Part shown: positions 34,253-42,472 of the stretch, piece after piece
How positions within the stretch are numbered: the first letter of the stretch is position 1
Layout of the letters: each line of letters starts with the position of its first letter
Source: Scatosoma sp900555925
Lineage (GTDB): Bacteria; Bacillota; Clostridia; Christensenellales; Borkfalkiaceae
Length of the DNA: 64,000 nucleotides
NCBI GenBank assembly: GCA_959603585.1
Contig: CAUGYD010000007.1
Coordinates: 1 to 64,000 of the forward strand
Direction of reading: 5' to 3'
The notes under the pieces: generated by a model
Database searches by the model: none
What the model saw: only the letters and a program-made list of their open reading frames with translations
What the model was told of the DNA's origin: nothing
Translations under genes and position numbers: made by a program

Positions 34253-36625
34253 ATGAAACGTTTTTTGGCGGCAATTTTATCGGTTTGCCTGCTTTCGTCA
34301 GCGACTGTGAGCGGGTTTTTTTCCGCATACGCCGAAGGGGCGGAAAGTTCGGAGCTTTATAGAAGCGAGCGAATATCGTCCGACGATAAGGACAAACTGT
34401 CCGAATACGAGCAAGTCTCGGCGGACGAGCTGATATTGCCGTCGTCTTATGAACAATACCTTCCCCTTTCGGAGCCGTCCGACGTATCTGTAACGGAAAA
34501 TTACACGGCGATCGCCGACGGCAGCAGGATTTACGTTTACGATCGGAGAGCGGGAGAATATCGGTGCTATGAGCATACGGCAAACGAGGACGAAAGTAAT
34601 AATAAAATAACCAAGCTGCAATTTTCCGAGACAGGGGAGCTTTATTTTCTCGACGTTTCTCTTTTCCTGTATTCGCTCGATCCCGTCACGCTGGAATCGG
34701 AAAAGACTTCTCTGACCTGCAATACGTTCACGATTTTTTCCGATACCGTTTACTTTACAAACGTTTCCCAGATTTTGCGGACGACTTTGGACAAGCTGGA
34801 TTCTTCTACGGCGGAATCGGTCGTGAGCGATGTGACCTCGAAAGCGGCTCTTGCGCAGGATAACGGTGTTTTATATTATACAGACGCAGGAAAATACCTG
34901 CGCAAAATCGATTCGACGAACGATACGTTGATCGGCCAGCTCACCTCGGCGGAAACGGTGGTTTCCTTGGCGGTTTACAGCGGAATCCTCTACTATACGG
35001 ATACGGCAAAAACGCTCTATGTCTACGACCTGACGACAAACGAGCAGCTGAATTCCTTTGACGGCGGTTACTCTGCGCTGTCCGTTTCGGACGGGTATAT
35101 TTACGCCGTAAACAACGATTCGGTCAGACAATATTCCCCGTCGGACGCGGCGTTCACCGATTTTGAAATCTGCGCGTCCTCTTCTTCGCAAAACCGTTTG
35201 AGCGGCGCTTCGGATACGATTTTAGTCGGGGACAAACTTCTCTTTGCGGATAACGGAAATAACCGTATTTCTTCCTACGATACGAAAACGGGAGAAAGGC
35301 GGGTTTTTCCGACGGAAATACAAACGGATTTTCTCGCTTCCGACGGAACGACGGTTCTCGCGGCGAGCGCGACGGAAGCCGTTCTCTATGATTTTGACAG
35401 CGGAGAAAAAACAGCTACTTTCGACGGCTTTAACAGCAATCTCGCAGGAGTCGCGGCGGTATACGGCAAATATTATTTCATAACGGACAACAATTATTTT
35501 TATTGCGCCGAACAAAATTCCGAGGGAAGCTGGACGCTGAACCGCACGCCGAAGCCCTCCGCTTCTCACACCGCGCGCCTTTTGGCCGCGGACGTATACG
35601 GCGCGTTATACGTGGCTTATTCCGACGGGAGCGTGTATCGCTTTGAAGAAGACGAATTTATGGCACCCGCGGAAGTCGGCGAAAAAACCGCTACCGTACC
35701 CGTTCAGGCGGAAAAAATCGCCGTCGATTATGAAGAAACGGTCTGCGCGCTCTACAAAAACGAGTTGTACGTATGTGCAGATGCGCAAAAGAAATATTCC
35801 CTTTCAAAAACAGCGGTTTACGGACAGACGGCGGAAACGAAAGTGCTTTCCTTTACTTTTGGAATAGAAACGGGAGACGTCTATCTCCTGTATGAAGGAG
35901 ACTTTGTCCTTTCTACGCGGGACATTCCCCTGCCTACCGTGAGGACGATCGAAGTCGGCGGCGCGGACGAGGACATTTTCAGCGAACAGAGCGCCGAATT
36001 TTCCCTCGTAAAGACAGCGGAAAACAGTCTGATGGTGACTTTCGACATCGAAGCCCTTTCGGGCGCGGAATATTTCCCCTATCTTGACTATTCGCGGGAA
36101 ACGGAAAGCCATACGGCCTTGAAACTCGGCGAAACGGACAAATACAATCTGATCGCCGTATTCGACGAAACCGAAAAAACCTATTCCGCCGCGCTCATTC
36201 TCAAACGCTATTGCGAGGAAATCCCCGAATCGGAATATCTCATGCCCGCGGAAGGCTTCACCGACGGAATCGGTTATTTGACCAATTCCGTAAAGCTGTA
36301 TAAATATCCCTATCTGACATCGCTGCTCACCGTAACCGAATTGGAAAAAAATACCGCCGTCACAGTATTGGGTAAAATCGATACCCTCGATTACCGCTAC
36401 TATTACGTTTCCTATACGGACACGGACGGCACCGTTCGCACGGGATACGTTCCGCAAGGCTATGTCACGAATTTCGACGGCGCTCCGCCCGACAGTCAAA
36501 ACTTTGAAGTGGGCGCAGGTAAGGCGGATTACGACTCCCTTTGGAGACTCGCTTTCCTCCTTCTGGGCTGCGCGTCTATCTGCGTTTTGACCGATTATCT
36601 CATTCTGCACAAGCGGAAACCCTGA
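34253..36625 (+). CDS. Large surface beta-propeller protein with SH3-like domain and TM anchor
   Basis: The protein is 790 residues from the ATG at 34253 (a TTG two codons earlier is in frame but would lie at the -10 box). It has a signal peptide ending around AYAEG, about 10 beta-rich blocks (VLYYTDAGKYLRKID, ILYYTDTAKTLYVYD, YIYAVNNDSVRQYSP and others) forming one or two propellers over about 70-510, and a mixed beta domain at about 540-660. An SH3-like domain follows (NSVKLYKYPYLTSLLTV to TGYVPQGYVTNF), then a C-terminal TM helix with basic KRKP. It is likely membrane-anchored with the bulk outside. No catalytic motif is seen. A terminator lies 190 bases downstream. Confidence 0.8.
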   Translation: MKRFLAAILSVCLLSSATVSGFFSAYAEGAESSELYRSERISSDDKDKLSEYEQVSADELILPSSYEQYLPLSEPSDVSVTENYTAIADGSRIYVYDRRAGEYRCYEHTANEDESNNKITKLQFSETGELYFLDVSLFLYSLDPVTLESEKTSLTCNTFTIFSDTVYFTNVSQILRTTLDKLDSSTAESVVSDVTSKAALAQDNGVLYYTDAGKYLRKIDSTNDTLIGQLTSAETVVSLAVYSGILYYTDTAKTLYVYDLTTNEQLNSFDGGYSALSVSDGYIYAVNNDSVRQYSPSDAAFTDFEICASSSSQNRLSGASDTILVGDKLLFADNGNNRISSYDTKTGERRVFPTEIQTDFLASDGTTVLAASATEAVLYDFDSGEKTATFDGFNSNLAGVAAVYGKYYFITDNNYFYCAEQNSEGSWTLNRTPKPSASHTARLLAADVYGALYVAYSDGSVYRFEEDEFMAPAEVGEKTATVPVQAEKIAVDYEETVCALYKNELYVCADAQKKYSLSKTAVYGQTAETKVLSFTFGIETGDVYLLYEGDFVLSTRDIPLPTVRTIEVGGADEDIFSEQSAEFSLVKTAENSLMVTFDIEALSGAEYFPYLDYSRETESHTALKLGETDKYNLIAVFDETEKTYSAALILKRYCEEIPESEYLMPAEGFTDGIGYLTNSVKLYKYPYLTSLLTVTELEKNTAVTVLGKIDTLDYRYYYVSYTDTDGTVRTGYVPQGYVTNFDGAPPDSQNFEVGAGKADYDSLWRLAFLLLGCASICVLTDYLILHKRKP

Positions 36626-36815
36626 CTCAAACAAAAAACAAAGCCGACTGGTTTTACGAAACGACCGTGCTCTATAACAGACGAATATTGCAAAATCCAT
36701 GCGCCCCATAAAGTAAAACGGAATCTCTGTTCCGATAATCAAAACCCTGCCCCCGCATAAAACGTTTGGAGAACGAATCGTTTTCTTGCCGATCATTTCC
36801 ATGCGGATACAAAAA

Positions 36816-36847
36816 ATGCTCCGAAAATATATTCGGAGCATTTTTTT
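36816..36847 (+). terminator. Terminator downstream of the propeller gene
   Basis: The 10-bp stem ATGCTCCGAA/TTCGGAGCAT (36816-36825 and 36832-36841) is followed by TTTTTTT; an A tract on the other side makes it potentially bidirectional. The 190 bases before it hold no recognisable gene. Confidence 0.85.
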
Positions 36848-36856
36848 ATAAAATAC

Positions 36857-36885
36857 TTGACAAACTGTCCGTTTTATTATATAAT
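36857..36885 (+). promoter_or_regulatory. Promoter of the small membrane-protein gene
   Basis: Consensus TTGACA (36857-36862), 17 bases, TATAAT (36880-36885). The leader is about 27 bases. Confidence 0.85.
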
Positions 36886-36918
36886 GAATCTATATTTTAT
36901 CAGGGAAGGGAGAAATTT

Positions 36919-37188
36919 GTGGGGATTGTTGCTATTCTGGCTTCATTGCTTATTCTATTCTATTTTATTTTGTCGGCAGTTTGGTTTTCCCGCGTAAGAG
37001 GAAAAAAATTCGACCAATTATGTGAAGAAGATAAGCGCCGCATATACAAATTAATGAACAAGGGGAACTATAAAAAAACAGCGGACGACTTTGTGAAAAG
37101 AATCAAAATCGCGTTTATAGTATGCTCCGTTGCTTTCGTTTTCGTGTTGATTATATGGATAGCTATATTTGTCCATTTGCTCGCTTAA
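36919..37188 (+). CDS. Small two-TM membrane protein
   Basis: The GTG start at 36919 is preferred because AAGGGAG (36906-36912) precedes it and the promoter lies just upstream; the long in-frame ORF above it crosses the terminator and promoter. The 89-residue product has a TM helix at the N-terminus (VAILASLLILFYFILSAVWF), a basic cytoplasmic middle (RVRGKKFDQLCEEDKRRIYKLMNKGNYKKT) and a second TM helix at the C-terminus (IAFIVCSVAFVFVLIIWIAIF). No family is recognised. It stands alone between a consensus promoter and a strong terminator. Confidence 0.7.
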   Translation: MGIVAILASLLILFYFILSAVWFSRVRGKKFDQLCEEDKRRIYKLMNKGNYKKTADDFVKRIKIAFIVCSVAFVFVLIIWIAIFVHLLA

Positions 37189-37194
37189 AACACA

Positions 37195-37230
37195 GCCGCC
37201 CCTTTCGGACTTCTGAAAGGGGCGGCTTTT
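37195..37230 (+). terminator. Terminator of the small membrane-protein gene
   Basis: A 12-bp perfect stem GCCGCCCCTTTC/GAAAGGGGCGGC (37195-37206 and 37215-37226) is followed by TTTT. It also lies just past the end of the rplQ operon on the other strand. Confidence 0.9.
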
Positions 37231-37325
37231 GATTTTCAAAAATCAGAGACAGATATTCGTTTCATTCGAAATAAGCGATTCAATTTTTATCGAATATCGG
37301 ATTCAAATAAGTTCGTTGGATTGGA

Positions 37326-37832
37326 TTAAACCAACTCGATGATAGCGGTCTCCGCCGCATCGCCGCGGCGCTCGCCGAGAAGATAAATTCTCGTATATCC
37401 GCCGCCCTGGCCTTTCTCTTCCTTCCTCGCCGCATACTTGGGTGCCAGCTCGTTGAAGAGTTTATCCATTAACGGGTGCTGCACGTCCGCCGTTCTCGCT
37501 TTGTACGCGCTCTTCTTTTCGTTGAAGCCCTTGATTTCCTGCAAATCATAGGTCTTTGCCATAATCGCGCGGCGAGCCGCAAGTTTCTTGGGACCGTCCT
37601 TGATATTCGTGACTTTTATTTCTTTGCCTTTTTTATCTTTCTCGGTCACTTCGAATTCGATATTGTCGTCATAGGTGTTGACGGCTTTGGTAATCAATTT
37701 TTCAACATAAGATTTCAGTTCTTTGGCTTTTGCGGCGGTCGTTTCGATTTTGCCGTACCAAAGCAGCTGGGACGCCTGGTTTCTCAAAAGCGCCGCTCTC
37801 TCTTTGGAAGTTCTTCCCAATTTACCGGGCAT
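37326..37832 (-). CDS. rplQ: 50S ribosomal protein L17
   Basis: L17 lies near the peptide exit tunnel of the large subunit. The start MPGKLGRTSKERAALLRN and the C-terminal GGYTRI-LLGERRGDAAETAIIELV are diagnostic. At 168 residues it is longer than the common 115-130 because of a charged insertion at about 59-80 (VTEKDKKGKEIKVTNIKDG) and a longer middle. It is the last gene of the alpha operon, directly after rpoA (4-base gap). Confidence 0.96.
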   Translation of the reverse strand: MPGKLGRTSKERAALLRNQASQLLWYGKIETTAAKAKELKSYVEKLITKAVNTYDDNIEFEVTEKDKKGKEIKVTNIKDGPKKLAARRAIMAKTYDLQEIKGFNEKKSAYKARTADVQHPLMDKLFNELAPKYAARKEEKGQGGGYTRIYLLGERRGDAAETAIIELV

Positions 37833-37836
37833 AATT

Positions 37837-38787
37837 TTAATCCTCCTGTTTATTTAATGACAGACCGTAAGACTCCAATTTCTGAATGACTTCGTCCAGA
37901 GATTTTCTGCCGAGATTTCTCACTTTAAGCATATCGTCTTCCGTCTTCTTGGTTAAATCTTCTACCGTATGAATATTTGCTCTCTTCAAGCAGTTGTACG
38001 AGCGGACGGAAAGATCCATCTCCTCGATTGCCATTTTGAGAACCTGCTGCTGTTTGTCGTCCTCCGTCTTGACAAGGATATCCATGCCCTTGATCGTCTC
38101 GGAAAGATTGACGAACAAACTGATATGATCCTGCATGATCTTCGCGGCCAGAGAAATGATTTCCTTGCCGGAAAACGTTCCGTCCGTCCAGACTTCGAGC
38201 GTCAACTTATCATAGTCGACCGCCTGCCCCACGCGCGTGGGTTCGACCGTGTAATTCACCTTCTGCACGGGCGTATAAATCGAGTCGACTGCAATATAAT
38301 CGACGACGGGCTGTTTATTCTCTTTCGCGGGCTTATAACCGCGGCCGCGGCCTATGGTCAACTCTACATCGAACTTCCCGCCTTCGTCGATCGTACAGAT
38401 ATACTGATCCTTATTCACGATCTCGATTTCAGCGTCTACGTTGAGGTCCTCGCCTTTGAGCTCGGCAGGGCCCTCTTTATAGATATGCAGAACCTTTTCA
38501 TAGTCTTTATCAACGACCTTCGTTTTGATGGCAAGCGATTTTAAGTTGAGGATGATTTCCGTGACGTCCTCTTTGATGCCTGCGACGGCGGAAAACTCGT
38601 GCTTTACGCTGCCGTCCAGAAATTTGATCCCTTCCACCGCCGCGCCGGGCAGAGCGGAAAGCAAGATTCTTCTAAGGCAGTTTCCTATTGTAAGACCGAA
38701 ACCTTTCTCCAAGGGCTCGCACACGACTTTCGCATAGAAATCGTCGTTTTCGAGTACTTCGAGTTTGGGCATATCCATTTCGATCAT
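37837..38787 (-). CDS. rpoA: RNA polymerase alpha subunit
   Basis: Alpha dimerises to nucleate RNA polymerase and contacts UP elements and activators. The 316-residue product has the N-terminal assembly domain (EPLEKGFGLTIGNCLRRILLSALPG, quoted here in two conserved blocks EPLEKGFG and TIGNCLRRILL) and the C-terminal HhH domain (LDLSVRSYNCLKRANI, EDLTKKTEDDMLKVRNLGRKSLDE), joined by a short linker. AAGGAGG precedes the ATG. It lies between rpsD and rplQ as usual. Confidence 0.98.
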   Translation of the reverse strand: MIEMDMPKLEVLENDDFYAKVVCEPLEKGFGLTIGNCLRRILLSALPGAAVEGIKFLDGSVKHEFSAVAGIKEDVTEIILNLKSLAIKTKVVDKDYEKVLHIYKEGPAELKGEDLNVDAEIEIVNKDQYICTIDEGGKFDVELTIGRGRGYKPAKENKQPVVDYIAVDSIYTPVQKVNYTVEPTRVGQAVDYDKLTLEVWTDGTFSGKEIISLAAKIMQDHISLFVNLSETIKGMDILVKTEDDKQQQVLKMAIEEMDLSVRSYNCLKRANIHTVEDLTKKTEDDMLKVRNLGRKSLDEVIQKLESYGLSLNKQED

Positions 38788-38812
38788 TATGCAACCTCCT
38801 TATTCGGTTCGA

Positions 38813-39439
38813 TTATTTGGAGTACAACTCGACAATCATATGCTCCGCAATCTGGCTGTCGATATCTTCTCTCGTCGGGAGCGCTAATACCTTTCCTTCA
38901 AGTTTTTCTCTGTCGAACTCAACCCACTTGGGCATATTGGAGCCTGCCTTCGTTTCTTTGAGCGCCGTAAAATATTTGTTGCCCTTTCTGTTTTCCTTTA
39001 TCGCGACCACGTCGCCGGCCTTCACGATGTAGGAAGGAATGGTGACGGTCTTTCCGTTGACGGAAAGATGCGCGTGATTGACGATCTGGCGAGCCAGCGT
39101 CCTCGAAGGAGCGATGCCCATTCTGAACACGACGTTGTCCAGTCTTCTTTCCAACAGCGAAAGCATGTTTTCGCCGGTGACGCCCTTCATGCGGTCCGCC
39201 ATCTCGTAATACTTTCTGAACTGTCCTTCCTGGACGCCGTAGATTCTCTTCGTCTTCTGTTTTTCGCGGAGCTGCAATCCGTATTCGGAAACCTTCTTTC
39301 TGTCCGCGCCGTGCTGACCGGGAGCAACCGGACGCTTATTGAAGGGGCATTTCTCCATATAGCATTTATCGCCTTTCAGAAAAAGCTTCGCGCCTTCTCT
39401 TCTGCAAAGTTTGCATTTTGCTTCTCTGTATACTGCCAT
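38813..39439 (-). CDS. rpsD: 30S ribosomal protein S4 (zinc-binding form)
   Basis: S4 initiates 30S body assembly and is a common autoregulator. The 208-residue product carries Cys9, Cys12, Cys26 and Cys31, the C-plus zinc form, unlike the C-minus forms of many Bacillota. The S4 RNA-binding domain (RRLDNVVFRMGIAPSRTLARQIVNH) is typical. Its place inside the alpha operon, rather than as a solitary gene as in Bacillus subtilis, makes the structured leader upstream of rpsM a candidate S4 target. AGGAGG precedes the ATG. Confidence 0.97.
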   Translation of the reverse strand: MAVYREAKCKLCRREGAKLFLKGDKCYMEKCPFNKRPVAPGQHGADRKKVSEYGLQLREKQKTKRIYGVQEGQFRKYYEMADRMKGVTGENMLSLLERRLDNVVFRMGIAPSRTLARQIVNHAHLSVNGKTVTIPSYIVKAGDVVAIKENRKGNKYFTALKETKAGSNMPKWVEFDREKLEGKVLALPTREDIDSQIAEHMIVELYSK

Positions 39440-39459
39440 AATACTCTTTTAGCCTCCTA

Positions 39460-39867
39460 TTAAACTCTACGACGCTTAGGCGGTCTGCAACCGTTGTGAG
39501 GAATGGGGGAAACGTCCGAAATCAAAGTGATTTCCAGATCGCATGCGGCGAGCGCGCGAATCGCGGATTCTCTGCCCGCACCGGGACCCTTGACGTACAC
39601 TTCTACGCTTCTGAGGCCGTGTTCCTTCGCTGCCTTTGCCGCCGTTTCCGTAGCCATCTGCGCCGCGAACGGAGTGCCCTTACGGCTGCCCTTATATCCC
39701 AAAGAGCCTGCGCTGGACCAAGATACCGCGTTGCCGCTCATGTCCGTGATCGTCACCAGCGTATTGTTGAAGGTGGACTGAATGTGCACCTGTCCTTTAT
39801 CGACTTTTTTCAGTTCCTTGCGCTTGCGAGGAGCCGACGTCTTTTTTGCGTTTTTATTGTCTGCCAT
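39460..39867 (-). CDS. rpsK: 30S ribosomal protein S11
   Basis: S11 forms part of the platform near the mRNA exit. The 135-residue product has a basic N-terminal extension (KKTSAPRKRKELKKVDKG), then HIQSTFNNTLVTITD, SAGSLGYKGSRKGTPFAAQ and the C-terminal PIPHNGCRPPKRRRV, all diagnostic. GGAGGAGAT precedes the ATG. It lies between rpsM and rpsD. Confidence 0.98.
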   Translation of the reverse strand: MADNKNAKKTSAPRKRKELKKVDKGQVHIQSTFNNTLVTITDMSGNAVSWSSAGSLGYKGSRKGTPFAAQMATETAAKAAKEHGLRSVEVYVKGPGAGRESAIRALAACDLEITLISDVSPIPHNGCRPPKRRRV

Positions 39868-39889
39868 AATGCTCTATCTCCTCCTTGGA

Positions 39890-40258
39890 TTACTTCTTCT
39901 TTCCGGCGATCGCGCGCGCGGGACCCTTGCGGGTGCGGGCGTTTCTCTTCGTGCTCTGTCCGCGGACGGGCAGGCCCTTTCTGTGGCGGATTCCGCGATA
40001 GCAGCCGATTTCCATCAGGCGCTTGATATTGAGCGACACTTCGCTGCGAAGTTCGCCCTCCACGCGGACATTATGGTCGATATATTCTCTGAGTTTGGAT
40101 ACGTCGTTTTCGTCGAGGTCCTTCACTCTCGTATCGGGATTGATACCCGTCGCGGCGAGGATCTTCTTCGACGTCGTCAGACCGATGCCGTAAATATAGG
40201 TGAGACCGATTTCTACTCTCTTTTCTCTGGGTAAATCTACACCGGCAATACGTGCCAT
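39890..40258 (-). CDS. rpsM: 30S ribosomal protein S13
   Basis: S13 forms the inter-subunit bridge in the 30S head. The 122-residue product starts MARIAGVDLPREKRVEIGLTYIYGIG and ends in the basic RKGPARAIAGKKK tail; GIRHRKGLPVRGQST is also present. It is the first gene of the promoter-distal alpha unit, with AACGGAGG before the ATG and a roughly 250-base structured leader behind a strong promoter. Confidence 0.98.
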   Translation of the reverse strand: MARIAGVDLPREKRVEIGLTYIYGIGLTTSKKILAATGINPDTRVKDLDENDVSKLREYIDHNVRVEGELRSEVSLNIKRLMEIGCYRGIRHRKGLPVRGQSTKRNARTRKGPARAIAGKKK

Positions 40259-40510
40259 TTGATTTATAACCTCCGTTAATGTAATTGGGTGTGTTTTATT
40301 TTAATCTATCTTGAACGAATGTCCCGCGGCGGGCAGTGGAAAATGCCCCGCGGCGCCATTGTATTGTTTTCGATGCGTTTCGCCGCCCTGTTTTTTGAGA
40401 CGCAACAAAACTGAGTTTCCGTAATTTTTTACGGAAATTCAGTTCCATTTACGCTATTTTTACCCGTATCGGCGGCCGTGACGGGTGCTCGTCCCGTTTT
40501 TCAGTCGCAT
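40259..40510 (-). promoter_or_regulatory. Structured leader of the rpsM-rplQ unit
   Basis: Two strong hairpins: a 14-bp stem CTGAATTTCCGTAA/TTACGGAAACTCAG (40411-40442, one internal mismatch) followed on the minus strand by TTTTGTTG, and a GC-rich CCGCGGGGCA/TGCC-CCGCGG stem (40324-40353). The first resembles an intrinsic terminator inside the leader. S4 feedback through this leader is inferred by analogy with the Escherichia coli alpha operon. Confidence 0.5.
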
Positions 40511-40516
40511 AAAAAA

Positions 40517-40546
40517 ATTATACCACAAAAAACGCCCGACTGTCAA
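40517..40546 (-). promoter_or_regulatory. Internal promoter for rpsM-rpsK-rpsD-rpoA-rplQ
   Basis: On the minus strand TTGACA (40541-40546) and TATAAT (40517-40522) have an 18-base spacer and an extended TGg. It begins just 10 bases past the rpmJ stop. Confidence 0.85.
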
Positions 40547-40555
40547 GCGTTTTTA

Positions 40556-40672
40556 TCAGCCTTGTCTCTGTTTATGGCTCTTGTTTTTGGAACAAATTAC
40601 CATGACTCTGCCGTTTCTTTTGATGACTTTGCACTTGTCGCACATAGGTTTTACAGAAGGTCTGACTTTCAT
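40556..40672 (-). CDS. rpmJ: 50S ribosomal protein L36 (zinc form)
   Basis: The 38-residue reading frame encodes MKVRPSVKPMCDKCKVIKRN and then GRVMVICSKNKSHKQRQG, the complete L36 sequence. The zinc ligands Cys11, Cys14, Cys27 and His33 are present, so this is the zinc-binding paralogue. It lies between infA and rpsM, the canonical place. AAGGAG precedes the ATG. Confidence 0.97.
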   Translation of the reverse strand: MKVRPSVKPMCDKCKVIKRNGRVMVICSKNKSHKQRQG

Positions 40673-40724
40673 TGTTTTTCTCCTTGTTTTATAATGCTTT
40701 TTGCGTTTATGCGCAGGCGCCCTC

Positions 40725-40946
40725 TCAGGACTTGCTGCGCCAGGTGATTCTTCCTTTCGTCAAATCGTACGGACTCATTTCCAGCTTTACGTTGTCGCCT
40801 TCGATGATTCTGATATAGTTCATTCTCAGCTTGCCGGAAATATACGCCGTGATCGTATGGCCGTTGGAAAGCTGCACCTTGAATGTCGCGTTGGGCAGCG
40901 CTTCGATTACTTTACCCTCCGCTTCGATTACGTCGTCTTTGGACAC
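40725..40946 (-). CDS. infA: Translation initiation factor IF-1
   Basis: IF-1 occupies the 30S A site during initiation. The 73-residue OB-fold product reads SKDDVIEAEGKVIEALPNA, then FKVQLSNGHTITAYISGKLR and ends GRITWRSKS. The start codon is GTG at 40946, with GGAGGGAG five bases before it. It lies between map and rpmJ, as in most Bacillota; the KOW-domain gene often found between map and infA is absent. Confidence 0.97.
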   Translation of the reverse strand: MSKDDVIEAEGKVIEALPNATFKVQLSNGHTITAYISGKLRMNYIRIIEGDNVKLEMSPYDLTKGRITWRSKS

Positions 40947-40989
40947 AAAAACTCCCTCCGAATTTTTTTATTATGTTCTACGCTACCCG

Positions 40990-41736
40990 TCAAAGGGTCA
41001 GGATTTCCACTCCGTCTTCGCGGATTACCAACGTGTTTTCGTAATGCGCCGCGGGCTTTCCGTCCACCGTCACCGCGCCCCAATCGTCGTTTAAAAGCCG
41101 CGTGCGATAGCTTCCCATCGCTATCATCGGCTCGATACAGATGACCGTGCCGGCTCTGAGCCGCACTCCCGTGCCCTGCTTCCCGAAATTGGGAACGGAC
41201 GGATCCTCGTGCATCTCCCTGCCGATACCGTGCCCCGTATACGAACGTATGACGCCGTACCCGAAAGATTCCGCATAGGTCTGCACCCTGTATCCGATAT
41301 CGTAGAGCGGCGTTCCCGCTCTCAACCCCTCGATGCCCTTGAAGAAACATTCCTCCGTGACCTTGACGAGCTGTTTGACCTCCGGTGCGACTTCGCCAAT
41401 GCAAAACGTCCGCGCCGCATCGCCGTGAAAACCGTTCTTGTAGGCGCAAAGGTCTACCGAAACGATATCTCCGTCTCTCAAAATCGTCTCGTCGTCGGGA
41501 ATCCCGTGCACGACCATGTCGTTCACCGAGACGCACGCCGAAGCGGGAAATCCGCCGTAACCGAGACACGAAGGGTATGCCCCCGCCGAACGGATATACC
41601 GTTCTACCAGTTCGTCCACTTCCTTGGTGCTCATGCCCGCCTTGATTTTCGAGCCGACGAATTCCAGCGTGTCATGGACGATTTTGCAGGGCTCCCGCAT
41701 CAGATTGATTTCGCTTTCGCTCTTTACGTGAATCAT
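40990..41736 (-). CDS. map: Methionine aminopeptidase, type I
   Basis: It removes the initiator methionine from nascent proteins. The 248-residue product has all five metal ligands: Asp95, Asp106, His169, Glu202 and Glu233 (in VDLCAYKNGFHGDAAR, TGHGIG, CIEPM and HYENT). It lacks the N-terminal zinc or SH3 extension. The ATG is 2 bases after the adk stop and has no clear ribosome-binding site, so translation probably depends on coupling to adk. Confidence 0.97.
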   Translation of the reverse strand: MIHVKSESEINLMREPCKIVHDTLEFVGSKIKAGMSTKEVDELVERYIRSAGAYPSCLGYGGFPASACVSVNDMVVHGIPDDETILRDGDIVSVDLCAYKNGFHGDAARTFCIGEVAPEVKQLVKVTEECFFKGIEGLRAGTPLYDIGYRVQTYAESFGYGVIRSYTGHGIGREMHEDPSVPNFGKQGTGVRLRAGTVICIEPMIAMGSYRTRLLNDDWGAVTVDGKPAAHYENTLVIREDGVEILTL

Positions 41737-41738
41737 AA

Positions 41739-42371
41739 TTATTTGAGTTCGTCGAGCTTCGCGGCGACCTCCGCAAACAGGACTTCCGCGGGCGCTTCGC
41801 TGCCCGTGAAATTGAGAATGAGTCCCTTCCGCGTATAGTACTCGATGAGGGGCGCCGTCTGCGCTTTATAGACATCCAGACGCTTCTGCACCGTTTCGGG
41901 ATTGTCGTCCTTCCGCTGGTACAGCTCCCCGCCGCAACGAACGCATTTCGTCTCGCCGCCAAGCGTGGATACGTGGTAGCTTTCGCCGCACTCCTTGCAG
42001 ACGCGGCGGCCGCACAGCCGATCCATCAAAAGGGAAAAGTCGATATTGATATTCACGACCGCGTCGATTTTTGCGAACTTGTCGAGCTCTTCCGCCTGCG
42101 CGATAGTACGGGGAAATCCGTCCAAAAGATAGCCGTTTTTGCAGTCCTCGCGGCCGAGCCGCTCCTCCACGATTTTGCAGGTGACTTCGTCGGGAACCAA
42201 CTGACCTTTATCGGTATAGGACTTCGCCAAAAGACCGATGGGCGTTTCGTTTTTGATGTTCTCTCTGAAAATGTCTCCCGTGGAAATATGGGGCATGCCG
42301 TAGCGGTCGGAAATTTTCGTCGCCTGCGTGCCCTTACCCGCGCCCGGGGCGCCGAGTAAAATGATATTCAT
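41739..42371 (-). CDS. adk: Adenylate kinase (zinc-lid form)
   Basis: It equilibrates AMP, ADP and ATP. The start at 42371 is set by GGGAGA and gives MNIILLGAPGAGKGTQ, with the P-loop at residues 7-14; the longer upstream ORF is only read-through. TGDIFRENI and the DGFPRT block form the AMP site. The lid has Cys125, Cys128, Cys143 and Cys146, the four-Cys zinc site typical of Gram-positive enzymes. Length is 210 residues. It follows secY and a 13-bp hairpin. Confidence 0.97.
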   Translation of the reverse strand: MNIILLGAPGAGKGTQATKISDRYGMPHISTGDIFRENIKNETPIGLLAKSYTDKGQLVPDEVTCKIVEERLGREDCKNGYLLDGFPRTIAQAEELDKFAKIDAVVNINIDFSLLMDRLCGRRVCKECGESYHVSTLGGETKCVRCGGELYQRKDDNPETVQKRLDVYKAQTAPLIEYYTRKGLILNFTGSEAPAEVLFAEVAAKLDELK

Positions 42372-42403
42372 GCTGAAATTCTCCCTTCTTTTCCGCCAAC
42401 GTC

Positions 42404-42435
42404 GCGTTTTCGCGTCCATAAAGGACGGAAAACGC
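42404..42435 (-). promoter_or_regulatory. Hairpin between secY and adk
   Basis: The stem GCGTTTTC-CGTCC/GGACG-GAAAACGC (13 pairs with one bulged base, loop ATAAA on plus) lies 33 bases upstream of adk. No T tract follows on the minus strand, so it is more likely an RNA-stability or processing element than a terminator. Confidence 0.4.
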
Positions 42436-42472
42436 TCCGTCAGATTTTATTGTCTGTCTGATAAGGCAGAAA

